The translations under genes were made by a program, and so were the position numbers. Positions 17,401 through 25,363 of a stretch of DNA of 54,201 nt are shown here, piece after piece. Within the stretch, counting starts at the first letter, position 1, and every line of letters begins with the position of its first letter. The notes under the pieces are model-generated. The model ran no database searches. It saw only the letters and a list, made by a program, of their open reading frames with translations, and was not told the DNA's origin. Source of the stretch: Anaerolineae bacterium (GTDB lineage Bacteria; Chloroflexota; Anaerolineae; Aggregatilineales; Phototrophicaceae); NCBI GenBank assembly GCA_019912965.1, contig JAIOHM010000177.1, positions 1 through 54,201 of the forward strand. The letters run 5' to 3'.

Positions 17401-18331
17401 ACCTTTACAGGCTGAGATAACCTACCACTGGCGTGTTCGCAGTGTTTTTGGAGGCAATCAGTTTTCCGAGTGGACAACACCCCGCTCGGTAACGATTGCG
17501 ACTTTCGCGATGCTTGCTCCATCGTCGTTGTCGCCCGTCAATAATTTCGTCAGTAGTAATGCTCAACCCGTCTTTAGTTGGGGAAGCGTTCAAGGTGCAG
17601 TTGGATATGAGATCTATCTTGGCACGAGTAATCCTCCAAACACATTAGTTTACAGCGGCAGTTCGACTAATTTCATGCCGATTTCCCCGCTTCAGCGCGG
17701 CACAACCTATTACTGGCGTGTTCGAGCTTATGGGGAAAACTCTGGTGAATTTTCTGATTGGAGTGGTACTCAATTGCTCAGGATTGCGTGGTTGGAGTCC
17801 CCTGTGCCGATTGAGCCTGCTACGGATACATTTCAATCAAATTTGCAACCAGCTTTTAGTTGGAATCCGGTGGCGAATGCCGTGTTATATGAGGTGCGAA
17901 TTGGAGTCAACAATCCGCCACAGACGCTGGTTTACAATGGTTCATCAACTAGTTTTACACCTTCTGTTCCCCTTTTGTCCGGTTCAACCTACTACTGGCA
18001 AGTACGTGCTAAAACGGCTGCCGGAAATGCTTCTGAATGGAGTGCTAGTCGCCGGATCACTTTCATTTCGGGGGCTGGTGTTGCCACAACCACCAATTAC
18101 TTCATCACCATGACACCAACACTAAACTGGGGACGCGTGGTTGGGGCAACTGGCTATGAAGTACAGGTTTCCCGCAGCCCCAGTTTTGACTCGTTGGCTT
18201 ACACCAATCAAGTGGTCAACCCTTCAGCGACGACTAGTACCTTAACGCCGGGTGTCTACTATTGGCGGGTGCGGGCAATAGGCAGCGCGCAGTGGAGTGC
18301 CGCAAGCAGTTTCACTGTAAACTGGCCGTGA
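11456..18331 (+). CDS. Giant secreted SBBP/DUF11 modular surface protein
   Basis: The 2291-residue protein has an N-terminal hydrophobic leader (about 7-25). A DUF7948-like domain follows from about 50 to 250 (FVENIGQ, ARFQANGLGG-like, YRELYSGIDLQFDG). SBBP beta-propeller repeats span about 250-690 (STYLGG/TYFGG-x-x-x-D, DSTGNIYVVG). Two DUF11 domains start near 697 and 821 (ADLSLTKLAD, NNGPDHVANV). A Pro/Thr linker lies near 950-985. Seven ~130-residue modules each begin with a V/P-x-ND motif (about 986, 1122, 1254, 1390, 1518, 1655, 1782). Four Fn3-like units (YYWRVRA) run from about 1920 to the end. A cell-surface or secreted adhesive role is inferred. There is no catalytic motif or sorting signal. 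No ribosome-binding site is evident before the ATG, and the base composition is visibly more A/T-rich than kdp. Confidence 0.85.
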   Translation: MKQFSLRPFVFMIVFLGMLLTFVLSRLSIVDGTEQNPVIENQPETIQSPLFFVENIGQAEGATRFQANGLGGSLFFSPEEVLLNLPSQQDGEWLNLKLRFEGANADLEVVGSQQLDATVNYLIGNDSSDWYTGVFTYGAINYRELYSGIDLQFDGVEGTLKGTYTVAPGQSSEVIRWRYEGAERVQLDASTGDLIITLKGDLSMRELKPVAWQSIGDQRINVPVVYQVNSNTVGFDVGEYNPNYPLVLDPTLVYGTYWGGSGYDTAKDVVVDAVGNVYVTGSTGSPNLTLQNPYQDVLQGTNDAYILKLNANHDLVYATYLGSGSSEYVEGIDLDSNGNIYVSGRTTGADFPIVNGHQSIYGGATDGFLIKLNTNGSAILYSTYIGGNEFDSVYDFVVNGSNAYLTGTTWSNNFPLKLPYQATRQSIDAFVARVNTTLIGNSSLVYSTFFGGNGGENGYGIDLDSTGNIYVVGNSDSTNLPVVNAYQPNRGIQYTDAFLAKFNPAGNAVLYATYFGGSQSDLGFDVDVTGVGLATFVGFTDSENLPTTENAYQKEGAVGDSFDAMLAQINTTLSGANSLIYATYYSRNGDERGLKIQVDARGFFYVGGIDTVENYGVSSVILAVISPVGKPLRYSTTMGGGAIDAGPGIALAPDGSLYVVGGTTASDFPTVDPLQNTLGGDQDAFIAQIANPAPSEADLSLTKLADIASVHPSEIVHYTLTVMNNGPDHVANVAITDSLPTGFTLVSHTASLGTFNSANGVWSLPSLNYQQSATLELTLTVNIDHASQTVINTATITNSNLPDPNTANNIASASIEVVARTADLMLAKTVNNISPNPGDTIVFSLAVMNAGPDHANSVTVTEFLPIGLSFSAYTASQGVFNLATGVWSVQSLGVGQAATLELSVLVGNDQDGNTLTNSAVITGSDLQDSNPNNNAAIATVTVGIGEGTEEPAPSTPTSTPSPSLPTATSTPYIPPTATYTPFPPSVPNDYFSGATVIASLPYSGSQDLNGATVSFTDPTFGYPCSISYYTNTVWYEYTPSQNQRIFIDAQGSDYQANAILAVFTGIEGNLTRVGCAPYASQNAIDIQVTTGTTYYIMGGISGWTPATMPTILTLNIHQFETVPNDLFANATSISSLPFSITQNVYSSTTSTTDPSPVCNQWIPANSVWFRYTAPSDQSVLVDLAGSQISVITAVYTGSEGALTEIACNKENSGARLGFRASAGLTYHILVTYHESQPVTSWRTISLNVKAAPLVSNDEPANAIVVNALPFATTQDIFGSTNSPTEPLADCIYYPSQRYANTVWYRYAPTTTQPFHISTVGSNYQTVIGVYTGTVGNLTQVRCEAISYQRLSMVLTGGTTYWIMVGNYIDGNGPVTSSTQLNLSLSTPPVVNDLMQTPQNITTFPYTETRDIYGSTNDLNTDPSACTGGFHDSSLWYTYTPSVDQKIILTTEGSDFGTAISVFTGTPSDQTMLHCTRVSVGFEAQAGMTYWFMVSRASNLENLVDPNTILRLNLQVPSVANDLLGDATEISSLPYSISQDIHGSTITTTDPGQQPHSGGCNSATVYALDYVNTVWYRYASQISGQLILNPTGSDYSLVTHVYTGTPSSLTYYACGFSTFSFQADVGTTYYFKFSYRSSVPVIAPTVLRFSLVPSSVFNDQPPTAQNMTVPFNLTQNVFDATTGGEPFIAACGNPTRTVWYRYTADTVRTLVFDTAGSSYDTTLGFFNSALHELSCIRDSRTDSPQERITINVSPGLTYYIMVGNASQLPPSNPTTLNIQFSEVPSNDNLSAARVIPGTAYDYIDTQDLLLTTRAVDEPNITCSPNGPLGYNATVWYSYSPTSLREVTTEITGVSYYNLLAIFTGTPSSLTQIVCARAVGTNNAARAVFTAEPGLTYYIMAGQDHDAFVNYLLPVRLQMTAVDKPLTPPMPIFPAHNYQTANPQPIFIWSGLSDPVGYEMQLDTQNPPQTTVYTGAIPYYLPVTPLQAEITYHWRVRSVFGGNQFSEWTTPRSVTIATFAMLAPSSLSPVNNFVSSNAQPVFSWGSVQGAVGYEIYLGTSNPPNTLVYSGSSTNFMPISPLQRGTTYYWRVRAYGENSGEFSDWSGTQLLRIAWLESPVPIEPATDTFQSNLQPAFSWNPVANAVLYEVRIGVNNPPQTLVYNGSSTSFTPSVPLLSGSTYYWQVRAKTAAGNASEWSASRRITFISGAGVATTTNYFITMTPTLNWGRVVGATGYEVQVSRSPSFDSLAYTNQVVNPSATTSTLTPGVYYWRVRAIGSAQWSAASSFTVNWP
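14413..17220 (+). repeat. Seven tandem ~130-codon modules inside the SBBP protein
   Basis: Units start near 14413, 14821, 15217, 15625, 16009, 16420 and 16801. Each opens with ND-x-x-x-x-A, then a SLPY/ALPF-like strand and Q(D/N)(I/L/V)-x-G(S/A)T. Each has a central TVWYRYTP-like strand and FTG(T)-x-G-x-L-T-x-(V/I)-x-C, and ends TYYIM-x-G. Paired Cys residues recur in the same places. This is probably a jelly-roll (pre-peptidase C-like) fold, but I cannot assign a family by eye. The DNA copies have diverged, so the expansion is old. Confidence 0.7.
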
Positions 18332-18339
18332 CATATAAT

Positions 18340-18366
18340 TGACGATGTTTTCCTCAATCATCGTCA
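18340..18366 (+). terminator. Inverted repeat after the SBBP gene
   Basis: TGACGATG (18340-18347) and CATCGTCA (18359-18366) form an 8-bp perfect stem starting nine bases after the stop codon. There is no T-run on either strand, so termination is only a suggestion from position. Confidence 0.35.
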
Positions 18367-18436
18367 TCCTTTCCCACTGAGGGTAGAAATGGGGTTTGGA
18401 GAGTGGTGAAGACCAGGATACAGGTAAATTGGGAAT

Positions 18437-18845
18437 ATGAACCCATATCCATATTGTCAAGCAAATCATCGTCAAGTTAAAGTTGGGAAGAATGCTTTCG
18501 GCGTCCAGTGTTATAGCTGCAAAGCCTGTGGTCTCGACGTTACACCCCTTAACCCAGCCAACGATGCGGCTGTACGTGGATAGCATGAGTTTTCGCCGTA
18601 TTGTCCGTCTGCTACAGATTGCATATCACTGTCATGCACTAGGCAAGAACACATACACCGATCAATTGCTACCCGCACCTCTGCCAACGACTAACGCGCT
18701 GCATATCTGTGTAACCGAGAAATTTCTCTGCCCTAATCCGCGTGGTCGCGCTAGATGCTGGCAAGGTTCTCGGCTATATATTCTCTTTCTGGCTTCTAGC
18801 ATCTCACATTTGGCGATAACATCTGCCTCCCCACTATTTCATTGA
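18437..18845 (+). pseudogene. Decayed IS1-type transposase (InsA/InsB) remnant
   Basis: From ATG 18437 one frame reads MNPYPYCQANHRQVKVGKNA and then GVQCYSCKACGLDVTP. This is the zinc-ribbon start of IS1-type InsA proteins (Cys pairs, GK-x-x-x-G-x-Q-x-Y-x-C-K-x-CG). It stops at TAG 18581. A second frame continues from 18564 as MRLYVDSMSFRRIVRLLQI, the InsA helix-turn-helix, and then LPAPLPTTNALHICVTEKFL, resembling the start of the InsB catalytic part. The family is therefore recognisable but frameshifted and truncated, with no DDE core visible. This remnant fills most of the 620-base gap between the SBBP gene and the LysR gene. I see no terminal repeats. Confidence 0.65.
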
Positions 18846-18951
18846 TTTCTGCCTTCAAGCGTTGAAGATGCGAAATGCACTCTTGAGCTACCGTCTATAA
18901 TGATGGTATCGCTGGAGACAGTATTGCTCCAGCCAGCTTCGACCTTGGCGG

Positions 18952-19863
18952 TTACTGCAAACTCTGGAGTAATTCCACGAGGTGATTGGCAGCGGAGGAA
19001 AGTGTATGGGCACGGTGACGGGCATACACATAGGTACGCTGGTCATCCCCTCCTTGCAACCGCAGCATGCACAAATGTCCTGCCGCAACTTCACGCTCTA
19101 CTGCGATCCCCTGAATCAGGGCGATGCCTAATCCGGCTTCGACACTGCGTTTAATCGCTTCGGTTTCGCCCAGTTGAATCACTGAATCGCCAGAGAGGTG
19201 GGACACACCTAACAGCCGTTCAACACTGGCATGCAGCGCCGATCCCGGCTCACGGGTTAAAAATATGCGCTGTTTTAATTCGTCCAGTTCTACATCGGCG
19301 CGCTTCGCCCAAGCGTCACCGGGCGCGACAATTACCACAAGATGATCGCGCATAAACGGCGTAGCCACGATATCACGATGCTCGGCAGGAGAGCCAACCA
19401 GTGCGAGTTCCACCGCCTCAGACGCCACCAGCGCAAGAAGTTGTCCCGTATTTCCCACACTGATTCGCACTGGATGACCCGGATACTGCGCCTGATAATG
19501 ACTCAATAATCCTGGCAGTAAATAGATCGCCAGAGTATGTCCGACACCGAGCCGTAAGGTGCGATCTGCCAGCCCAGCCGCTTCCCGCGTAGCCTCAAAG
19601 GCTTCCTGAGACAGAGTCAAGAGTTTTTCAGCGTAGGGGAGCAGCGCTTCACCTGATGGCGTAAGCCGCAGCCGCCGTGTATCACGCTCGATAAGAGGTG
19701 TACCGAACTGCGCCTCAAGCATGACAAGCTGCTGCGAAACAGTCGGTTGTGTCATGTGCAGGTGATCCGCCGCGCGTGTGAAGCTCATGTAATGCACAAT
19801 GGTGGCAAAAATTTTGAGTTTATGCAGGTCAAGAGTCACAGCAGAACCTTTCATAGACAGCAT
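18952..19863 (-). CDS. LysR-family transcriptional regulator
   Basis: The 303-residue protein has the LysR layout. The N-terminal winged helix-turn-helix (about 11-70) includes FTRAADHLHMTQPTVSQQL and the wing LIERDTRRLRLTPSGEALL. A linker helix follows, then a periplasmic-binding-like effector domain (about 97-300: LRLGVGHTLAIYLLPGLL, ELALVGSP, LGIALIQGIAVEREV). Alternative starts at ATG 19854 or just downstream would only trim the N-terminus. It is transcribed divergently from acnA across 123 bases that contain two inverted repeats. The natural prediction is that it regulates acnA and itself in response to a small carboxylate or redox state. The effector is unknown. Confidence 0.9.
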   Translation of the reverse strand: MLSMKGSAVTLDLHKLKIFATIVHYMSFTRAADHLHMTQPTVSQQLVMLEAQFGTPLIERDTRRLRLTPSGEALLPYAEKLLTLSQEAFEATREAAGLADRTLRLGVGHTLAIYLLPGLLSHYQAQYPGHPVRISVGNTGQLLALVASEAVELALVGSPAEHRDIVATPFMRDHLVVIVAPGDAWAKRADVELDELKQRIFLTREPGSALHASVERLLGVSHLSGDSVIQLGETEAIKRSVEAGLGIALIQGIAVEREVAAGHLCMLRLQGGDDQRTYVYARHRAHTLSSAANHLVELLQSLQ

Positions 19864-19931
19864 CTATAAATCTTATCGAAATTATCAGTTTGAATGATAG
19901 CCCAAATCCCCATAAGATGTTGCTAACTCTC

Positions 19932-19962
19932 TGCTTCGACATAAATTCTGCTATTCGAAGCA
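19932..19962. promoter_or_regulatory. Perfect inverted repeat between lysR and acnA (candidate operator)
   Basis: TGCTTCGA (19932-19939) and TCGAAGCA (19955-19962) are perfect inverted copies separated by 15 bases. A second pair, ATCTTAT (19870-19876) and ATAAGAT (19912-19918), flanks the lysR start side. LysR proteins bind interrupted dyads with a T-N11-A core in exactly such divergent gaps, so these are the best operator candidates. Function is inferred from position and symmetry. Confidence 0.5.
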
Positions 19963-19986
19963 ACCCTATCAGAAGGTAAAAAAGCA

Positions 19987-22767
19987 ATGATGACCCACAA
20001 GAAAGTGAAAAACCACTTCGGGGCGCGTGCGACCATCGACACGGGCAGCGGCGAAGCCTACTATTATCGTCTTGCACAATTAGAAGATATCGGTATCTCA
20101 TCGCTCACGCGGCTACCGTACAGTATTCGTGTGTTGCTGGAATCGCTGCTGCGCCATTGTGATGGCTTCGAGATCACCGAAGAAGATGTGATCAGTCTGG
20201 CACAATGGAACCCGAAAACCCCAGAGCAACGCGAAATTCCGTTTAAACCCGCGCGTGTACTGCTTCAAGACCTTACTGGTGTTCCTTGTCTGGTTGATCT
20301 CGCCGCGATGCGTGATGCAATGCTTGATCTCGGCGGTGATGCGAGCAAGATTCAGCCGCAAATTCCGGTCGATTTGGTCATGGATCATTCCATTCAGGTG
20401 GATCATTTCGGCACGGATGATGCGCTCCGGTTCAATATGATGATTGAGCTACAACGCAGCCGCGAACGTTATGCTTTCATCCATTGGGGACAGCAAGCCT
20501 TCAATAATTTGCGGGTCGTGCCGCCGGGGATTGGCATTGTGCATCAGGTCAATCTCGAATATCTGACCAAAGGTGTCCGTGCTGCGCCCGAAGACGACTC
20601 GACCGTCGTGTTTCCTGATACACTCGTCGGCGCGGATTCGCATACCACGATGATTAATGGGTTGGGCATCGTCGGTTGGGGTGTCGGCGGCATTGAAGCC
20701 GAAGCCGCCATGCTCGGCCAGCCTGTGTATATTCTGACACCTGAAGTGATCGGGGTAAAAATTACAGGGCAACTTCCCGAAGGTACAACTGCGACCGATC
20801 TTGCGCTGACTGTCACCCAAACCCTCCGCAAAAGAGGCGTAGTAGATAAGTTTGTGGAATTTTACGGCCCCGGCCTGAGTCAGATATCCCTGCCGGATCG
20901 CGCCACAATCGCCAATATGGCTCCCGAATATGGTGCGACGATGGGATACTTCCCGGTCGATGCTGAGTCGTTGAATTATCTACGGCGTACAGGCCGCACA
21001 GAAGCTGAAGTCGCGCTGGTCGAGCATTATCACAAAACTCAAGGGCTATTCCGCATGGATGACCTGCCCTATCCCGAATTTACTGACACGCTGGAAATCG
21101 ACCTGAGCGATATTGAGCCGAGTCTGGCGGGGCCAAAGCGTCCACAAGATCGGGTTCCACTCTCACAGATCAAAACGGCATTCCAGAATGCTTTGAGTGC
21201 ACCTATCAACAACGGCGGATATGAGCTGCAAATGCCCGACCTGAACAAACGCGCTCCCATAAAGACAGATCAAAAATCGGTCGAAATTGGACATGGCGCA
21301 CTGGTCATAGCGGCGATTACAAGCTGCACGAACACATCCAACCCATCCGTGATGATCGGCGCAGGTTTGCTGGCGAAAAAAGCTGTCGAACGTGGGCTTC
21401 GTGTTCCGGGTTATGTGAAAACCAGTCTGGCTCCGGGTTCGCGCGTCGTAACCGAATATCTCAAGGATGCTGGGCTGATGGATGCTCTGAACACGCTCGG
21501 TTTCAATATTGTCGGTTATGGCTGCATGACCTGTCTAGGTAACAGTGGCCCACTGCCAGACCATGTCGCCCAAGCGGTGACAGAAAACAACATCGTTGCG
21601 GCTGCGGTATTGAGCGGCAATCGTAATTTTGAAGGGCGTGTTAATCCGCTGGTCAAAGCCAATTTTCTGGCATCGCCGCCGCTGGTGGTGGCTTATGCGC
21701 TGGCTGGCACAATGGACATCGATCTGATCACTGAACCCATTGGCGAAGATCAATACGGCAGCCCTGTTTTCCTGCGTGATATCTGGCCGAGCCAGCAGGA
21801 AGTCGCCGACACGATTGCACAGACTTCAAAACCTGAAACTTTTGAACGGCTGTACAAAGATGTGGGCAGCAGCAATCCCGACTGGAATGCTGTGTCGAGT
21901 GAAAACACCCTCTTGTATCCTTGGGATGCAACCTCGACCTACATTCAGAAGCCGCCCTTCTTCGATGAGGGAGCCCCCATTCAGACGATCAAAAATGCGC
22001 GTGTGCTGGGTATCTTCGGCGATAGCATCACGACAGACCATATTTCGCCGGTTGGCAGTATTCCCGCCGACAGCCCGGCAGGTCGTTATCTGGTCGAACA
22101 GGGAATCGAGCGCAAGGATTTTAACCAGTACGGCGCACGGCGCGGCAATGATCGCGTGATGGTACGCGGCACATTCGCCAACATTCGAATCAAGAATCTG
22201 ATGGTTCCCGGAGTGGAAGGCGGCATGGCTGTGCATTATCCCGACAGTCAGTCCACAACCATTTTCGATGCAGCCATGCAATACAAAACCGAAGGTACAC
22301 CTGTCGTTATTATCGCTGGCAAGGAATACGGTACGGGCAGTTCACGTGATTGGGCAGCGAAAGGGCCGCTGCTTCTTGGAGTACGCGCAGTGCTGGCTGA
22401 GAGTTTTGAACGAACGCATCGGAGTAATCTGGTGGGGATGGGCGTGCTGCCCTTGCAGTTCAAGCCCGGTCAGAATGCCAAATCTCTGGGGCTAACTGGA
22501 CAGGAAGTGCTAACCATTGACGGAATTAGTGCCGGGATGTCGCCCAAACAGGAGATTGTCGTCACGGTCGAAAAGCCTGATCACACTCAGTTCAGCTTTG
22601 TGATGACTGCGCGACTGGACACGGCGGTCGAAATTGACTATTACGCCAACGGCGGCATCCTGCCCACAGTTCTAAGCCGTTTGGTCGAGGCAAATCCAGC
22701 CAATTCAAGCGAATCCGGTGACAGTGAGCAAGCGGCATCCGTGTCTGACAAAGGAGGTAATTTGTGA
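19987..22767 (+). CDS. acnA: Aconitate hydratase A (aconitase)
   Basis: The 926-residue protein has the full AcnA/IRP1-type arrangement. The three cysteines that hold the [4Fe-4S] cluster are C447 (ITSCTNTSNP), C513 and C516 (GYGCMTCLGNSGP). Substrate-pocket signatures are present (GVGGIEAEAAMLGQP, ADSHTTM, EYGTGSSRDWAAKGP, ILGVRAVLAESFERTHRSNL-like). It isomerises citrate to isocitrate via cis-aconitate in the TCA cycle and is oxygen-sensitive. The ATG pair at 19987/19990 is preceded by AGAAGG. The divergent LysR gene is the likely regulator. The 3' end carries an AAGGAGG followed by GTG, a signal for a downstream gene that is no longer there. Confidence 0.97.
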   Translation: MMTHKKVKNHFGARATIDTGSGEAYYYRLAQLEDIGISSLTRLPYSIRVLLESLLRHCDGFEITEEDVISLAQWNPKTPEQREIPFKPARVLLQDLTGVPCLVDLAAMRDAMLDLGGDASKIQPQIPVDLVMDHSIQVDHFGTDDALRFNMMIELQRSRERYAFIHWGQQAFNNLRVVPPGIGIVHQVNLEYLTKGVRAAPEDDSTVVFPDTLVGADSHTTMINGLGIVGWGVGGIEAEAAMLGQPVYILTPEVIGVKITGQLPEGTTATDLALTVTQTLRKRGVVDKFVEFYGPGLSQISLPDRATIANMAPEYGATMGYFPVDAESLNYLRRTGRTEAEVALVEHYHKTQGLFRMDDLPYPEFTDTLEIDLSDIEPSLAGPKRPQDRVPLSQIKTAFQNALSAPINNGGYELQMPDLNKRAPIKTDQKSVEIGHGALVIAAITSCTNTSNPSVMIGAGLLAKKAVERGLRVPGYVKTSLAPGSRVVTEYLKDAGLMDALNTLGFNIVGYGCMTCLGNSGPLPDHVAQAVTENNIVAAAVLSGNRNFEGRVNPLVKANFLASPPLVVAYALAGTMDIDLITEPIGEDQYGSPVFLRDIWPSQQEVADTIAQTSKPETFERLYKDVGSSNPDWNAVSSENTLLYPWDATSTYIQKPPFFDEGAPIQTIKNARVLGIFGDSITTDHISPVGSIPADSPAGRYLVEQGIERKDFNQYGARRGNDRVMVRGTFANIRIKNLMVPGVEGGMAVHYPDSQSTTIFDAAMQYKTEGTPVVIIAGKEYGTGSSRDWAAKGPLLLGVRAVLAESFERTHRSNLVGMGVLPLQFKPGQNAKSLGLTGQEVLTIDGISAGMSPKQEIVVTVEKPDHTQFSFVMTARLDTAVEIDYYANGGILPTVLSRLVEANPANSSESGDSEQAASVSDKGGNL

Positions 22768-22778
22768 CACAAGGTTAG
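22750..22778 (+). promoter_or_regulatory. Orphan ribosome-binding site and aborted start at the end of acnA
   Basis: The last acnA codons contain AAAGGAGGT. Six bases after AGGAGG is GTG (22764), overlapping the acnA TGA in the coupled form GTGA. Read from that GTG, only four codons follow (GTG ACA CAA GGT) before TAG at 22776-22778. A perfect Shine-Dalgarno with a coupled start but no gene suggests that a cotranslated downstream gene was deleted. The next 280 bases up to the GH2 gene hold no ORF I can support. Confidence 0.45.
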
Positions 22779-23048
22779 CTGTGCTGCACACGTACTACAG
22801 CGTTAGTCAACAATCAGGCGGGATGTGTAACACAGGGATCAGATCATGTGAGGGCGGCACGCAGTATGGATGCTTCGTAGTTGCCCTCATGTGTACCAAG
22901 TAGCAAACCAAGACATCGGGCTAAACGTCACCAGAAGTTGATAACCTTATACCGTCTGACTTACAATCAACGGCTGATAGAATAAGCGATTTACTCTGAG
23001 TGAACACCTATTTCCTGGTGGCTAATCATCCCTACTGAAGACAAAACC

Positions 23049-25355
23049 TTGAACATCCAACAACAATCAACTGCCCTCCCCAAAGCTGACCATTACCACC
23101 GTCTCCGCCTTTCCCGGGATTGGCAGGTTCGCGCCGTGCCCTTGGAGGCGGATGACATCCTTGATTTATCGTTCGAAAATGCATTATCCATCCCGGAGGC
23201 GGTTCACATTCAGCCAACGCTGTATCCTGAACAACCGTACTGGGGCGAACATCTGCGGAAAATCAATGAGCAGGCATGGATTTATCAGCGCCGATTCAGC
23301 AAACCGCAGGCAGTTTATCAGCGGGCAAAACTGCGCTTTGAGGGTGTCGATCATTTCGCGGATGTATGGCTGAACGGGCATTATCTAGGACAGCATGAAG
23401 GGCATTTTGCGCCGTTCGAGTTTGATATCACCGACGATTTACGGGATGAAAATGTACTGCTCGTCCGCGTCACTTCGCCATGGGATGAACCCAACCCAAA
23501 CGGCAGTTATCCAATCGATCATGTGATACGAGGTCTGGTCAAGGGGTTGTATGAGCACGGCGAGGGCGTCATCCCACCAAATGTCAATCCCCTCGGAATT
23601 TGGCGACCAGTATGGCTGCTGCTCGATCAGGGATTGAGCATCGACCATACCCGTATTACCACGCAAATGGATGGGCAGGTTCGGGTGAGGTTCAGGACAA
23701 TGAACAGCACTGAACAAACATGGCATGGCAATTTAGGGCTGAAAATTGCGGGGGAAAACCATAATGGGGGGGGCATTCAGACGCAAATAGAACTGGATTT
23801 GCCAGCCGGGGAATATTGGTTTGAACAAACTGTGCAGATACCCAATCCGCAACTGTGGTGGACATGGGATCACGGCAAGCCGAATATGTATCGCCTGACA
23901 GCCACATTAGAGGCTGAAAATGCGGCTGTCCTCAATAGCTGTTCCGTCACCTTTGGAATCCGCACGGTGGAATTAGACCGGACGCCTGATCGATTTACCT
24001 ATTACCTCAACGGGCAGGCGGTTTTTATTCGTGGGTCGGCGTATATCCCAGCGCTGTATCTTTCGCAGTGTGACGAAAAAAGTCTGCTGCGGGATGTGAG
24101 TCTGGCAAAAGAGGCCAATCTCAATCTGCTGCGGGTTCATACGCATGTGTCACCGCTGGAATTATATGATTTGTGTGACCAGATGGGGATGCTGATCTGG
24201 CAGGATTTTGAACTCAATTGGGTACATAACGCATCACTCGAATTCGAGGTTCGGGCAGGAAAACTTCAACGCGAGATGATTGATTTGCTGGGTCATCATC
24301 CGTCAATCATCACGTGGATTTGTCACAACGAACCGACGATGATTTTCACTCGACGGGCAAATCTTGAATCCCACCCTGATCCAGAACTATATGCGGATGC
24401 GATTGAACAAGACCCGACGCGACCTGTTTTTATCTGCTCCGGGCAGATGGAAAACGACTGGCGGCGCGCAGGCGATGTGCATACTTATTACGGAGCGCTG
24501 TGGACAAAACACTATACAGATGTTTATCGACATCACTTTCGGTTCAATACCGAATTCGGCTTTGAAGCACCTGCTGCACTCAGCACCCTACAGGCTTACA
24601 CGTTTTGCTGGGAACGGCTGAAGCATTTGGAAAATCAGATTGAGGATTTGTGGGCATATCAAGCCGAACTCGTCCAATTTCATGTCGAGCATTTACGGCG
24701 TTTGCGGGCGGAATGTAGCGGCGGTTATATTCATTTCTGGCTGGCTGATCTGGTGCCACAAGTGGGCTGCGGCGTTCTGGATGCGCAGCGTTTGCCCAAA
24801 GGTGGTTATGCAGCACTGCAACGGGCATCGCAGCCGTTACAGGTCGCGCTTGAACATGATGGCAACCAGCCGCGCGCGCTATGGGTTTTCAATGACACGA
24901 CAGAAGTTTATCCCGATGTTATGGTCTGCTGGGAAGTTCGTAATGAACAGGGGGCATCTGTTTTAGAGGGTCAAATTCCATTCAATATACAGGCTAATGC
25001 ATCGCAGAAGATTATGGCTGTAACATGGGAGACTCCGCGCGAGGAGTGTGCCCATATTCAGCTAAAACTGATCAAGCCGGATGGTAGCATCCTCGCCAGC
25101 AATGTGTATCAGCATCCGTTTCAACCAACCATTCGACCGCGCGGTTATCCATGGAAATTTGACCCGATTTTGGGGGTCAAAGTGTTCGACCATCCAACAG
25201 CGCCGAGCCTTGCCAACCAGACGAACAACCCACTCATTAAAATTGTCCCATTAGGCTTGCGCGAAATAATAGCGGAGTGGGCACTGCGTCAGCAGCTTCC
25301 ACCCCGCCTGTTATCCATCATCGCATGGTTTGGCGCTCGTTTTCTAGGCCAATGA
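23049..25355 (+). CDS. Glycoside hydrolase family 2 protein, beta-mannosidase-like
   Basis: The 768-residue GH2 enzyme has an N-terminal jelly-roll sugar-binding domain (about 15-190: LRFEGVDHFADVWLNGHYLGQHEGHFAPFEFDITD), an immunoglobulin-like domain (about 195-315) and a TIM barrel (about 315-600). The acid/base Glu is in TWICHNEPTM and the nucleophile Glu is probably in FNTEFGFEAP. The barrel motif LLRVHTHV...LCDQMGMLIWQDF is the beta-mannosidase/exo-glucosaminidase branch. It would release a terminal beta-linked sugar, probably mannose. No signal peptide is seen, so it is cytoplasmic. The start is a TTG with a weak ribosome-binding site. It converges on the radical SAM gene with eight bases between. 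Confidence 0.85.
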   Translation: MNIQQQSTALPKADHYHRLRLSRDWQVRAVPLEADDILDLSFENALSIPEAVHIQPTLYPEQPYWGEHLRKINEQAWIYQRRFSKPQAVYQRAKLRFEGVDHFADVWLNGHYLGQHEGHFAPFEFDITDDLRDENVLLVRVTSPWDEPNPNGSYPIDHVIRGLVKGLYEHGEGVIPPNVNPLGIWRPVWLLLDQGLSIDHTRITTQMDGQVRVRFRTMNSTEQTWHGNLGLKIAGENHNGGGIQTQIELDLPAGEYWFEQTVQIPNPQLWWTWDHGKPNMYRLTATLEAENAAVLNSCSVTFGIRTVELDRTPDRFTYYLNGQAVFIRGSAYIPALYLSQCDEKSLLRDVSLAKEANLNLLRVHTHVSPLELYDLCDQMGMLIWQDFELNWVHNASLEFEVRAGKLQREMIDLLGHHPSIITWICHNEPTMIFTRRANLESHPDPELYADAIEQDPTRPVFICSGQMENDWRRAGDVHTYYGALWTKHYTDVYRHHFRFNTEFGFEAPAALSTLQAYTFCWERLKHLENQIEDLWAYQAELVQFHVEHLRRLRAECSGGYIHFWLADLVPQVGCGVLDAQRLPKGGYAALQRASQPLQVALEHDGNQPRALWVFNDTTEVYPDVMVCWEVRNEQGASVLEGQIPFNIQANASQKIMAVTWETPREECAHIQLKLIKPDGSILASNVYQHPFQPTIRPRGYPWKFDPILGVKVFDHPTAPSLANQTNNPLIKIVPLGLREIIAEWALRQQLPPRLLSIIAWFGARFLGQ

Positions 25356-25363
25356 ATATCCCC

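Noticed and set aside
11456..18331. CRISPR-like array suggested by regular repeats
   Set aside because: The periodicity is at protein level (~130-codon modules with diverged DNA). There are no short identical repeats with unique spacers here or elsewhere in the window.
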